This document shows positions 26,885 through 34,624 of a stretch of 64,000 nt of DNA, piece by piece. Origin of the DNA: Halomonas sp. UBA3074 (GTDB lineage Bacteria > Pseudomonadota > Gammaproteobacteria > Pseudomonadales > Halomonadaceae); assembly GCF_002366715.1 (NCBI RefSeq), contig NZ_DFBS01000008.1, forward strand, positions 62,001-126,000, given 5' to 3'. Made by a program: the position numbers and the translations under genes. The notes under the pieces are model-generated. The model ran no database searches, was not told the DNA's origin, and saw only the letters and a program-made list of their open reading frames with translations. How positions within the stretch are numbered: position 1 is the stretch's first letter; the number at the start of each line of letters is the position of its first letter.

Positions 26885-27588
26885 GAGGACTCTCCTTTAT
26901 TTACCGCAACTTTATTAAGAGCAGCTAGCGGCTGGCCCCAGCGATCGCCATGCATCAGTTCGCTTAATGGAAGCCGATCGCGCCAGCCTTTGGCTTCAAG
27001 CTCCGGCTGATCTAAAAACTCATTCACATAGCCAAGGCAAAGATACGCCAGTGGATAGACATGTTCAGGCAGGTTCAACGCCGCGCTAAGCTGCTCTTGA
27101 TCGAGAATGCTCACCCAGCCAACGCCAATACCTTCCGCCCGCGCCGCCAGCCAGAGGTTTTGCACGGCTAAACAAGTGCTGAAAAGGTCGGTATCCACAA
27201 TGCTATTGCGCCCTAACACGTGGGGGCCGCCCCGGATTCGATCACAGGTAATACAGAGATTGAGCGGGCTTTCCAGAATGCCTTGTAGTTTAAGGCTGCG
27301 GTAATGCTCCTTGCGCTCGCCTTCAAAGCGTTCGGCGGCCTTCTGGTTTTCCTCCTCGAACATCGCCAGCATGGTTTCCCTAACGTCGCGACTTTCAATC
27401 ACGATAAAATCCCAGGGCTGCATGAAACCTACCGAAGGCGCATGATGGGCTGCCTTCAAAAGGCGGGCCAGAACATCAGGGGGTATCTCATCGGACAGAA
27501 ATTGCGAGCGCACGTCGCGCCGCTCGTGTATGGCGCGGTAAACGCCGCGTCGTTCCGTCTCGGAAAAAGCGTTATTACAGTTACTCAT
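26872..27588 (-). CDS. bluB: 5,6-dimethylbenzimidazole synthase BluB
   Basis: The 238-residue flavin-dependent nitroreductase-fold enzyme fragments reduced FMN with oxygen to give dimethylbenzimidazole, the lower ligand of vitamin B12. Family-specific segments are IHERRDVRSQFLSDEIP, AAHHAPSVGFMQPWDFIVI, CDRIRGGPHVLGRN and AVQNLWLAARAEGIGVGWVSI, matching BluB rather than generic nitroreductases. It is the first gene of an overlapping unit with DUF3311 and a sodium:solute symporter; no other cobalamin gene is near. No cobalamin riboswitch could be recognised upstream. Confidence 0.9.
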   Translation of the reverse strand: MSNCNNAFSETERRGVYRAIHERRDVRSQFLSDEIPPDVLARLLKAAHHAPSVGFMQPWDFIVIESRDVRETMLAMFEEENQKAAERFEGERKEHYRSLKLQGILESPLNLCITCDRIRGGPHVLGRNSIVDTDLFSTCLAVQNLWLAARAEGIGVGWVSILDQEQLSAALNLPEHVYPLAYLCLGYVNEFLDQPELEAKGWRDRLPLSELMHGDRWGQPLAALNKVAVNKGESSCDV

Positions 27589-27625
27589 TATATGGGCCAG
27601 GCCTTTTTTATGAGGGCATCTATAC

Positions 27626-27655
27626 GCCCGCCAGGGTCGCTTCCGTCAGGCGGGC
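27626..27655. repeat. Inverted repeat upstream of bluB
   Basis: GCCCGCC and GGCGGGC form a 7-bp perfect inverted repeat with a 16-base loop in the 254-bp gap between the ElaA-like gene and bluB. It has no T run on either side, so it is unlikely to be a simple terminator; it could be a leader structure or operator. The rest of the gap shows no convincing gene. Confidence 0.4.
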
Positions 27656-27842
27656 AAAACACCTCAACATACCCTAGCGCGGAACGATTGTTAAAACTCG
27701 ATCACTAAAACGACCTTTAGCTTCCCTCGTAGGTAGGCACGGCACTTCTTAAGTTCATCTACCAGCACGCCTAGCAGCCAACTCTGCACTTCTATCCGAA
27801 CAGCGGGAAGCGCCGTCATGATCGGCCCTACCACTGACGCAA

Positions 27843-28298
27843 TTAAGCCAAAGCGGGTTTCAACATATCGACATGCGGTATCCCATCCTCAACATAGGGG
27901 GCACTGACGGCTTCAAAGCCGAAAGACGCATAGAAGGCGGTTAGATAAACCTGTGCACCAATCTTGATACCCAAGCCAGGATAAGTCTGTTCAGTGAAAC
28001 AAATCGCTTCACTCATTAACGCACGTCCAAACTGGCGCCCGCGAAAGGCGTTGAGAGTCATCACCCGTCCAATTGAGGGCTCGGCGAACTTGTCACCAGG
28101 CCCCACCAGACGGACATAAGCGGCCAGTTGCCAGTCTTCGGTGGCCAAGAGGTACCAGGCGAGCGGGTCCAGCTCGTCCACTTCCTGATAAACACATTGC
28201 TGCTCCACCACAAACACCGATTCACGTGCTTTAACAGCCTCATAAAAATCGCGCGTGCTAAGTTCATCAAACCGCGACCAGCGAAAATGTAACGACAT
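27843..28298 (-). CDS. ElaA-like GNAT acetyltransferase
   Basis: The 151-residue protein matches the ElaA subgroup: RWSRFDELSTRDFYEAVKARESVFVVEQQCVYQEVDELD at the start and an acetyl-CoA-binding region SIGRVMTLNAFRGRQFGRALMSEAI, ending FYASFGFEAVSAPYVEDGIPHVDM. ElaA proteins are predicted N-acetyltransferases of unknown substrate. The stop is near an unstructured AT-rich gap before bluB. It is divergent from a LysR gene remnant. Confidence 0.88.
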   Translation of the reverse strand: MSLHFRWSRFDELSTRDFYEAVKARESVFVVEQQCVYQEVDELDPLAWYLLATEDWQLAAYVRLVGPGDKFAEPSIGRVMTLNAFRGRQFGRALMSEAICFTEQTYPGLGIKIGAQVYLTAFYASFGFEAVSAPYVEDGIPHVDMLKPALA

Positions 28299-28390
28299 AC
28301 TGGTTTACTCCCTCTCAAGACGTTATTTTTAAACGCTAAGCTTACAGAAGATTTTATTGCCGAGCCTTTATAAAGGCGTCAAGAGATAAA

Positions 28391-28525
28391 GTGTTGCTCA
28401 GACTCAGCGAGCCAGTTGACGTGCTTACGACTCAGCTTTGGCTACTCACCCATCCAGATTTGCGTCATTTGGCGAGAGTACGCGCGTTTATGGGAGCGAT
28501 GGCGGAGGGACTGCGCGAACAGTAA
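28391..28525 (+). pseudogene. C-terminal remnant of a LysR-type regulator
   Basis: In one frame the sequence reads VLLRLSEPVDVLTTQLWLLTHP then DLRHLARVRAFMGAMAEGLREQ and a TAA at 28523-28525. This is the closing part of the effector domain of LysR regulators, where LWLLTHPDLRxxxRVRAF is common. Upstream in this frame there is no DNA-binding domain and no start, and the ElaA-like gene begins within 95 bases, so the rest of the gene has been deleted. It is a decayed gene fragment of about 44 codons. Confidence 0.75.
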
Positions 28526-28586
28526 TCGCAAGGCCTAGTGCATGATCAGCGGATCAAGTGACAGCGTATTCCGGTGGCAAGCGCTA

Positions 28587-29075
28587 TTACTCCTGCTCAA
28601 ACCCCGCCAAGAACTGTTTCAGCAACGCATCCAGTTGCGCTCTTTGCTCTTCAGTCAGCCCACTGACCAGTTGCGCCTGTGTTTCCACATGGGCAGCCAC
28701 TGCTTCGTCGATCAAATCAAAACCATGCTGGGAAAGAGAGATTAGAAAACCACGACCATCTTCTGGGTTTTTGACGCGTTCGATCAACCCTGCCTTTTCT
28801 AGAAGATTGATGCGGTGCGTCATGGTGCCTGAGGTCACCATGGTGGATGCCATCAGATCGCTCGGTGATAGCGCATAGGGCGCTCCCTCTCGACGCAGGG
28901 TTGCCAGCACGTCAAAGCTCGCATCTGTCAGGCCATATTTCGCCCAGGTCTTTTCCATTGCGCGCATTAAAGCGTGGTTAAGCCGTTTGACCCGCCCAAT
29001 GGTGGCCATCGGTGCAACGTCGAGGTCGGGCCGCTCCTGTCGCCACTGTTTGAGTATGTGGTCTACATGATCCAT
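28587..29075 (-). CDS. MarR family transcriptional regulator
   Basis: The 162-residue protein has the MarR winged helix (WAKYGLTDASFDVLATLRREGAPYALSPSDLMASTMVTSGTMTHRINLLEKAGLIERVKNPEDGRGFLISLS) with flanking dimerisation helices. It is divergently arranged with an EamA-type exporter, and the 84-base gap contains two strong palindromes, so it is expected to repress both itself and the transporter until a small ligand binds. Length is normal. Confidence 0.93.
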   Translation of the reverse strand: MDHVDHILKQWRQERPDLDVAPMATIGRVKRLNHALMRAMEKTWAKYGLTDASFDVLATLRREGAPYALSPSDLMASTMVTSGTMTHRINLLEKAGLIERVKNPEDGRGFLISLSQHGFDLIDEAVAAHVETQAQLVSGLTEEQRAQLDALLKQFLAGFEQE

Positions 29076-29096
29076 AAACGTATTTTGCGCCTATGT

Positions 29097-29144
29097 ATCT
29101 TGACGTCAAGATTATTTCTACATACCTTGATATCAAGATATAAT
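29097..29144. promoter_or_regulatory. Twin palindromic operators and -10 box between marR and eamA genes
   Basis: ATCTTGACGTCAAGAT at 29097-29112 is a perfect 16-bp palindrome. A second related site, CTTGATATCAAG at 29126-29137 with flanking TA pairs, shares the CTTGA...TCAAG half sites; centres are 27 bp apart. TATAAT at 29139-29144 is a good -10 for the rightward transporter gene and abuts the second palindrome, so binding there should block transcription. The spacing and position fit a MarR dimer bound at each site. Confidence 0.8.
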
Positions 29145-29159
29145 CCTTGAAGGCTGCTA

Positions 29160-30098
29160 ATGACGTTACCCAACACACCCAAGCGACACGCCTCTAAAAG
29201 AGCCTGGCTTGCCCCGCTGCTTTATCTGCTCGCCGGTGGTGCCTTGCTGGGCCTGTCGACTAATTTGGCAAAGCTCGCGGGTGAAATGCAGCTATCAGCG
29301 CTCGCTTTTCTGTTTTGGTCCATTTTGGGAGCGGCACTTATTCTGCTAGCGCTTGCCGCCTACCGCCGCCATCTTCCACCCGTCAATCGTCGCACTGTCG
29401 AGTATTATGCCGTCTCTGCACTGCTGGGCGTGGCGGGCGCCAACCTGCTCTTCTTCTCGGCGATCCCTCATGTCGGCGCCGGGTTTGTGGCGTTGATCAT
29501 CACGTTGCCACCACTGCTCACCTACATCGGTGCTTTAGCATTAAAAATGGAGCGCTTTCAGTTCTTGCGTGCGGCTGGCGTCATGTCAGCCCTTGCGGGT
29601 GCTTTCACTCTGGCTTTTCATAAGCTTTCGGCACCTGATGCTGACTACCTGTGGATTCTTCTTGCCTTGATTGGCCCTGTCCTGTTGGCCATCGGCAATC
29701 TCTACCGGACCCTGCGCTGGCCAGCGGGGGTATCCAGCGATGCGCTGGCGCCAGGGATGCTGATAGCCGCTTCCCTCCTTTTACTAGGGGTGGGCCTACT
29801 GCCAGGCTTCTCACTTCACGTCCCCATGGATCGGTCTCTGCCGATTGTTTTAATTGCCGTACAGGCGATGGTGTTCGCAGGTCAGTTTTTACTGCTCTTT
29901 CTGCTACAGAAAAGTGGTGGCCCAGTGTTTCTGAGTTTGTTGGGCTCCGTCGGTGCCGTAGTGGGTGTGCCGGTCGCCATCCTGTTACAGGGAGAAACCG
30001 CACCCGAGGGTTTGCTGCTTGGCATCTTATTGATTGGTGCCGGAATCGCCCTGCTTAACATTGGCAAAGCGAAGCAGGTGCCTGATAGAGCAGCCTAA
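29160..30098 (+). CDS. EamA/DMT family transporter
   Basis: The 312-residue protein has about ten hydrophobic helices in two EamA repeats (first from about residue 13, second from about residue 160) and typical features AKLAGEMQLSALAFLFWSILGAALILLAL and FFSAIPHVGAGFVALIITLPPLLTYIGAL. Relatives export metabolites or drugs across the inner membrane. Control by the divergent MarR regulator through the palindromes in the gap suggests a role in efflux of an inducing compound. The ATG lies 16 bases after a TATAAT box, so the leader is very short. Confidence 0.88.
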   Translation: MTLPNTPKRHASKRAWLAPLLYLLAGGALLGLSTNLAKLAGEMQLSALAFLFWSILGAALILLALAAYRRHLPPVNRRTVEYYAVSALLGVAGANLLFFSAIPHVGAGFVALIITLPPLLTYIGALALKMERFQFLRAAGVMSALAGAFTLAFHKLSAPDADYLWILLALIGPVLLAIGNLYRTLRWPAGVSSDALAPGMLIAASLLLLGVGLLPGFSLHVPMDRSLPIVLIAVQAMVFAGQFLLLFLLQKSGGPVFLSLLGSVGAVVGVPVAILLQGETAPEGLLLGILLIGAGIALLNIGKAKQVPDRAA

Positions 30099-30188
30099 GC
30101 GATGGGCCTAAGCGATGGGGTGATGATCATGGCAGGACGCTGTGGAGAGGGAGTCACAAGAGCTGTTTTTACGATCCTGCCTTTACGG

Positions 30189-30614
30189 CTACAGAATGCG
30201 GCGTTCCATGGCGTGCATTCCCGCTGCGGTTTTCAATACCCGAAATCCCATGCGCTCGTACAAAGCGATGGCTGGATTGATACAAAATACGCGCAGCCGA
30301 AGTAACGGAATGCCCGCTTGCTGGGCAGTGTCAGCCGTGGAGTGGATTGCCGCAGTCCCCAGGCCTTGGCGCTGCCAAGCCGGGGCAATTTGCAGCTCCC
30401 GAATATAGTAGGCGTCTTGATCGTGATTGATGCATAACAGCCCCACGCGTGACGCGTTGATAACTAACGCGTAGCTTTCCAACTCGCCCCACTGTCTATC
30501 AAACAGGTCGGTATCCCAGCGCATATCCAGCTGTTGGTAATAGCCGGACATATTTTGGCGAATTAATTCTTCCGCGAACGCCTTGTCGTCAGTCGGCTGA
30601 ATAATAGGTGTCAT
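30189..30614 (-). CDS. GNAT family N-acetyltransferase
   Basis: The 141-residue protein has the GNAT acetyl-CoA site in IRELQIAPAWQRQGLGTAAIHSTADTAQQAG and the closing LYERMGFRVLKTAAGMHAMERRI. The substrate is unknown. AGGAA precedes the ATG. It is convergent with the EamA gene and lies downstream of the ast operon terminator, so it is transcribed separately. Confidence 0.88.
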   Translation of the reverse strand: MTPIIQPTDDKAFAEELIRQNMSGYYQQLDMRWDTDLFDRQWGELESYALVINASRVGLLCINHDQDAYYIRELQIAPAWQRQGLGTAAIHSTADTAQQAGIPLLRLRVFCINPAIALYERMGFRVLKTAAGMHAMERRIL

Positions 30615-30694
30615 ATATCAATTCCTAGTGCTGCTTTAGGTCTAGTCTTGCATCACATAGCCATTATCAATATTGCATTCCTATATGTGAATAC

Positions 30695-30722
30695 AAAACG
30701 GCAAGGCTAAGCCTTGCCGTTT
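30695..30722 (-). terminator. Terminator of the ast operon
   Basis: A 12-bp perfect stem (AAACGGCAAGGC with GCCTTGCCGTTT, 3-base loop) lies 20 bases past the astB stop, with a T run on the minus strand side. It closes the leftward arginine catabolic operon. Confidence 0.85.
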
Positions 30723-30742
30723 AGAACACGCTAACGCCACTC

Positions 30743-32101
30743 CTACCCCAGTTGAAAGGGATAAACCGGGCCGATTTTCAGCAGTTGAGTGAGTTCATCC
30801 AGTGCGTCAAGCGATTCTTCTGCTAGCTGTGGATCGGCGAGATCGTCAGGGGCTAGGCGGTCGCGGTAGTGGCGCTCCACCCACGCGGTCAGATCGGTGT
30901 ACAGTGCATCGTTAAGCAGCACGCGGCCAGAGAGCGCAGCACGTTCGGCCTCCGTTAGCACCACGCGCAGGCGCAGGCAAGCGGGGCCGCCGCCGTTGCG
31001 CATGCTCTGCTTGACGTCTTTGACGATCACCTCGCCGATGGGGTTATTGCCCGCTAGGATGAGATCCTGGATCGTGCGCCAGACCGCTTCCCGCTCCTGA
31101 CATTCGCCGGGCACCACCAGCGTCATGGTGCCGTCCGGGTTGGAGAGCAGTTGGGAATTGAAGAGATACGACGCGACCGCGTCTTCCATGCTCACCGCCT
31201 CGATCGGCACGCGCACGGGAATTAGCGGTGTGTTCATTTTGGCACGCAATTCATCGAGCGTACCCTCTTCATCCAGGAAGGCCATAGCGTGGTAGAGCAG
31301 CACGGAGCCGTTACCCACGGCAATGACATCGTTATGGAACACGCCTGCATCAATGGCATCCGGGTGCTGCTGAGCGAACACGGTTTGCGATTCGGTAAGC
31401 CCGTGTTGGCGGGCTACCGCCTGACTGGCTTCCAGAGTTTGCCGGGCGGGGTAGCGCTTTGGTTCGTGCTCGCCGCTACCTACGTCACCAAACGCCTGTC
31501 GGCCATAGACAAACAGGTGAACGCCGGGATCACCGTACTCGCCGCCAAGGCGGGTGTGATTGGCTGCCCCTTCATCGGAAAAGGCGGGAGTGGCGGGCAG
31601 CACCGGGTGATGGGCGAAGTGCTGTTCATCGCGGAAGATCGCTTGCAGCACCCGGCCGGTGGTTTGCGGCTCGAGGTAACGGTGAAAGCTTGACTGCAGG
31701 TTGGCGGGCGTAAAGTGCACCCGGCCATCCGGTGCGTCGACGCTAGGCGTAATCGTGCCTGCGTTAGCGGTCCACATGCTGGACGCCGAACATACCGCCC
31801 GCAGTAGCTGCGGGGCCTCTTTGGCGGCGCGGGCTAGCACGTTGCTATTGCTACCACTAAACCCTAAATCGCGCAGGGCGCCAATATCGGGGCGCTGTTG
31901 GGGTGGCAGCACGCTTTGGGCGTAGCCTGCGTCCATCAGCGACTTCATCTTGGCCAGCCCCTGTAGCGCGCCCTCCTTGGGATTGGAGAGCAGGCCACCG
32001 TGGCTCATCGAAGCGACGTTACCGACTGCCAACCCAGAGTAGTTATGAGTTGGGCCGACCAGTCCGTCAAAATTGACTTCCCTTATATCGATGGCACTCA
32101 C
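30743..32101 (-). CDS. astB: N-succinylarginine dihydrolase
   Basis: The 452-residue enzyme hydrolyses N2-succinylarginine to succinylornithine, CO2 and two ammonia, the second step of the AST pathway. Recognisable family segments are EVNFDGLVGPTHNYSGLAVGNVASMSHGG, SNSNVLARAAKEAPQLLRAVCSASSMWTANAGTITPSVD, FHNDVIAVGN and MRNGGGPACLRLRV with the catalytic cysteine; the histidine lies in the FHND segment. It starts with GTG and overlaps the astD stop by 4 bases (GTGA), with GGGGGTGA as ribosome-binding site. It is the last gene of the operon here. Confidence 0.96.
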   Translation of the reverse strand: MSAIDIREVNFDGLVGPTHNYSGLAVGNVASMSHGGLLSNPKEGALQGLAKMKSLMDAGYAQSVLPPQQRPDIGALRDLGFSGSNSNVLARAAKEAPQLLRAVCSASSMWTANAGTITPSVDAPDGRVHFTPANLQSSFHRYLEPQTTGRVLQAIFRDEQHFAHHPVLPATPAFSDEGAANHTRLGGEYGDPGVHLFVYGRQAFGDVGSGEHEPKRYPARQTLEASQAVARQHGLTESQTVFAQQHPDAIDAGVFHNDVIAVGNGSVLLYHAMAFLDEEGTLDELRAKMNTPLIPVRVPIEAVSMEDAVASYLFNSQLLSNPDGTMTLVVPGECQEREAVWRTIQDLILAGNNPIGEVIVKDVKQSMRNGGGPACLRLRVVLTEAERAALSGRVLLNDALYTDLTAWVERHYRDRLAPDDLADPQLAEESLDALDELTQLLKIGPVYPFQLG

Positions 32102-33570
32102 AGACTCACCCCCGGCGGAAGCGTCTCAGGCATCTCCAGGGTGTCGGCTTCCATGGAAGCCACCGGATAAGCGCAGTAGTCTGCCGCATAATAAGCGCTG
32201 GGGCGGTGGTTGCCGCTGTCGCCCACGCCGCCGAAAGGCGCATCGCCGGAAGCGCCGGTGGTCTGGCGGTTCCAGTTGACGATGCCCGCGCGAATGCGCA
32301 GCAGGAAGTCGTCCCAATCGGCTTGATCGCCGCCAATTAACCCGGCGGAGAGCCCATAGCGAGTGTTGTTGGCAAGCGAGAGCGCTTCATCCCAATCGCG
32401 ATAGCGATGGATTTTCAGCAGCGGCCCAAAGTGCTCCTCGTCGGGAACGTCCAGGCCCGTCACATCAATCAGCGCGGGACTTAACAGGCTGGTGTTGTCT
32501 TGCAGGCGCTGCATGCGATTGATCACCGTGCCCCCCATGGACTCCAGCGCCTCTTGCGCCTTGAGCAGGCCATCTGCCGCCGCCACGCTGACCAAACCGC
32601 CATAAAACGGCGCGGGGTTCTCTTCGAACTGGCCCGCCACGTGCAGCTTGGAAATCGCCTCGGAAAGCGCATCGATCAAGCGGTCGCCCACGGCGCCTTC
32701 CGGCACCATCAAACGACGAGCGCAGGTGCAGCGCTGGCCGCCAGAGAGATACGCCGACTGCAGAATGGTAAGCACCGCTGCCCGCTCATCGTCAATACCC
32801 TTCACTACCAGCGGATTATTACCGCCCAGTTCAAGCGCCAGCACTTTATCCATTTGACCAGCAAACTGCTGGTGCAGCATGCCGCCTACCTTGGCGCTGC
32901 CGGTAAATAGCAGGCCATCGATATCGGGGTTGCCTGCCAGCGCTTGGCCCACGGCAACGCCGCCCTGCACCAGATTGATCACCCCGGCAGGTAGCCCAGC
33001 TTCCAGCCAGCACTGCAGGGTTAAATCGGCGGTTAATGGGGTCTGATCGCTGGGTTTGAATACGACGGTGTTACCCGCCAATAAAGCGGGCACCATATGG
33101 CCGTTGGGCAAGTGGCCAGGGAAGTTATAGGGGCCAAACACCGCCATCACGCCGTGGGGGCGATGGCGCAGAACGGCTTTTGCGCTGCCCACTTCTTTTT
33201 GCCGTTCGCCGGTGCGTTCGTTATACGCCTTGACCGATAGCGCCACCTTGCCCACCATCGCCCCCGCTTCAGTGCGTGCTTCCCACAGCGGTTTGCCGGT
33301 TTCAGAGGCAATTGCCACAGCTAGGTCTTCGCCGCGTTTTTTGAGTACCTCAGCAAACCGCTCGACCAGCGCCTGGCGCTCGGCAAAGGGAGTACGCGCC
33401 CAACCAGGAAAGGCGCTGCGGGCGGCCTTCACAGCGATCGCGACTTGATCCTCGCTGGCCGTGGCGGCCTCCCAAAGCCGTTGCCTGGAAACAGGATCGT
33501 GCTTGCTCAACGACGCGGCGTCGCCTGCCAGCCAAGCGCCATTGATCAGTTGCTGTTGTTGAGCGTGCAT
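32098..33570 (-). CDS. astD: Succinylglutamate semialdehyde dehydrogenase
   Basis: The 490-residue NAD-dependent enzyme oxidises succinylglutamate semialdehyde to succinylglutamate, the fourth step of the AST pathway. The aldehyde dehydrogenase fold shows the nucleotide site FTGSAKVGG, the general base glutamate in LALELGGNNPLVV and the catalytic cysteine in SGGQRCTCARRL. The start is taken at ATG 33570 (MHAQQQQLINGAW) because AGGAG precedes it; the longer open frame adds 40 residues unlike the family. It overlaps astB by 4 bases. Confidence 0.96.
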   Translation of the reverse strand: MHAQQQQLINGAWLAGDAASLSKHDPVSRQRLWEAATASEDQVAIAVKAARSAFPGWARTPFAERQALVERFAEVLKKRGEDLAVAIASETGKPLWEARTEAGAMVGKVALSVKAYNERTGERQKEVGSAKAVLRHRPHGVMAVFGPYNFPGHLPNGHMVPALLAGNTVVFKPSDQTPLTADLTLQCWLEAGLPAGVINLVQGGVAVGQALAGNPDIDGLLFTGSAKVGGMLHQQFAGQMDKVLALELGGNNPLVVKGIDDERAAVLTILQSAYLSGGQRCTCARRLMVPEGAVGDRLIDALSEAISKLHVAGQFEENPAPFYGGLVSVAAADGLLKAQEALESMGGTVINRMQRLQDNTSLLSPALIDVTGLDVPDEEHFGPLLKIHRYRDWDEALSLANNTRYGLSAGLIGGDQADWDDFLLRIRAGIVNWNRQTTGASGDAPFGGVGDSGNHRPSAYYAADYCAYPVASMEADTLEMPETLPPGVSL

Positions 33571-33592
33571 AAAATTCTCCTGTGAACGTTGC

Positions 33593-34624
33593 CTAGGTTT
33601 CGAGTAGCCGCAGATAATCACCGGTAGTGACACCCAAGCGGCTCGCTTCCTGCTCGCTAAGCACGATGGTGTTGTCTTCAGAAGGCGCACGGCCTACCCA
33701 GCTGGCGGTAAAGTTCAGCATCTGGGTGGTAGCCGCCAGCCAGCGGCTGACGCTCTCTTCACGGGCAGCGGCAGACACTTCCACCTGGCAAAGCCGTGAG
33801 TTGCGGATAGCGCGCACATCATCAATGTAGGCTTCCACGGTGGGGCCACCGTCGAAAATGTCGATATAGCCTTCCCAGCGAAGCCCCTCTTTTTTCAACA
33901 TTTCCAGTGCTGGGCGGGTATGGCGGTGCACCTGACCAATGCAGGCGCGCGCCTCTTCGGCCATGAAGGTGGTGTAGATCGGGAACTTGGGCATCAGCTC
34001 GCCGATAAAGCTCTTCTGCCCCAAGCCGGTGAGTCGATCCGCTTCGCTGAAATCCATGGGAAAGAAGTGCTTTCCCAGGCTCTCCCAGAAAGGGCTTGTG
34101 TTGTTCTCATCGAACACACCGCGCATTTCCGCCAACACCTTGTCGGGGAAACGGTCACGAAATTGAGCGATAAACAGCCAGCGCGCTTTGGAAAGCAGCG
34201 CGCCGTTGCGCAAGTGGCGATTGGCTTCACCACGATACTCCGGACGCAGGAACAGCGAGCACACTTCGGCATCACCGGTGTGATCAGAGCTTAAAAACAG
34301 CGTGTCGATGGTGCGGTGAAGATCCAGCTGGATGGAGGAGTGCGCCAGAGTACCCAGCCGATAGTTATAAAACGGCACTTCTCGGCCTACCTGCCCTTCA
34401 ATCGCACAGCAGCCCGCCAGTTCACCGCTCACTTCATCTTCCAGTACAAAGAAGTAGAGACGGTCATCCACCGAGGTGCGCTCTTCAAAAGCACTGGCGG
34501 CGGCTTCTATCTTGCCAGCCAGAAACTCGCGGTTATCCGGCAGCGAGGTAAACCCTACCCCGGCCTGCTGCGCAAGCGCCTGCAGCCCATCCAGGTCATT
34601 GCGGGCAATGGGTCGAATGCGCAT
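33593..34624 (-). CDS. aruG: Arginine N-succinyltransferase, second (beta) subunit
   Basis: The 343-residue protein belongs to the AstA family and transfers succinyl from succinyl-CoA to arginine, the first step of the pathway. It starts MRIRPIARNDLDGLQALAQQAGVGFTSLPDN and has CSLFLRPEYRGEANRHLRNGALLSKARWLFIAQF, GVFDENNTSPFWESLGKHFFPMDFSEAD and the closing NFTASWVGRAP. Its TAATG overlap with aruF shows tight coupling. As in Pseudomonas, two diverged AstA paralogues lie side by side and probably form a hetero-oligomer. Confidence 0.94.
   Translation of the reverse strand: MRIRPIARNDLDGLQALAQQAGVGFTSLPDNREFLAGKIEAAASAFEERTSVDDRLYFFVLEDEVSGELAGCCAIEGQVGREVPFYNYRLGTLAHSSIQLDLHRTIDTLFLSSDHTGDAEVCSLFLRPEYRGEANRHLRNGALLSKARWLFIAQFRDRFPDKVLAEMRGVFDENNTSPFWESLGKHFFPMDFSEADRLTGLGQKSFIGELMPKFPIYTTFMAEEARACIGQVHRHTRPALEMLKKEGLRWEGYIDIFDGGPTVEAYIDDVRAIRNSRLCQVEVSAAAREESVSRWLAATTQMLNFTASWVGRAPSEDNTIVLSEQEASRLGVTTGDYLRLLET

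Noticed and set aside
27691..27819. A 42-codon leftward frame (MTALPAVRIEVQSWLLG...) between the ElaA-like gene and bluB
   Set aside because: Only a weak AGGG upstream, no family resemblance and short length; it could be real but cannot be supported.
27589..27842. Possible cobalamin riboswitch in front of bluB
   Set aside because: An inverted repeat is present, but the conserved B12-box sequence elements could not be found and the fold does not match.
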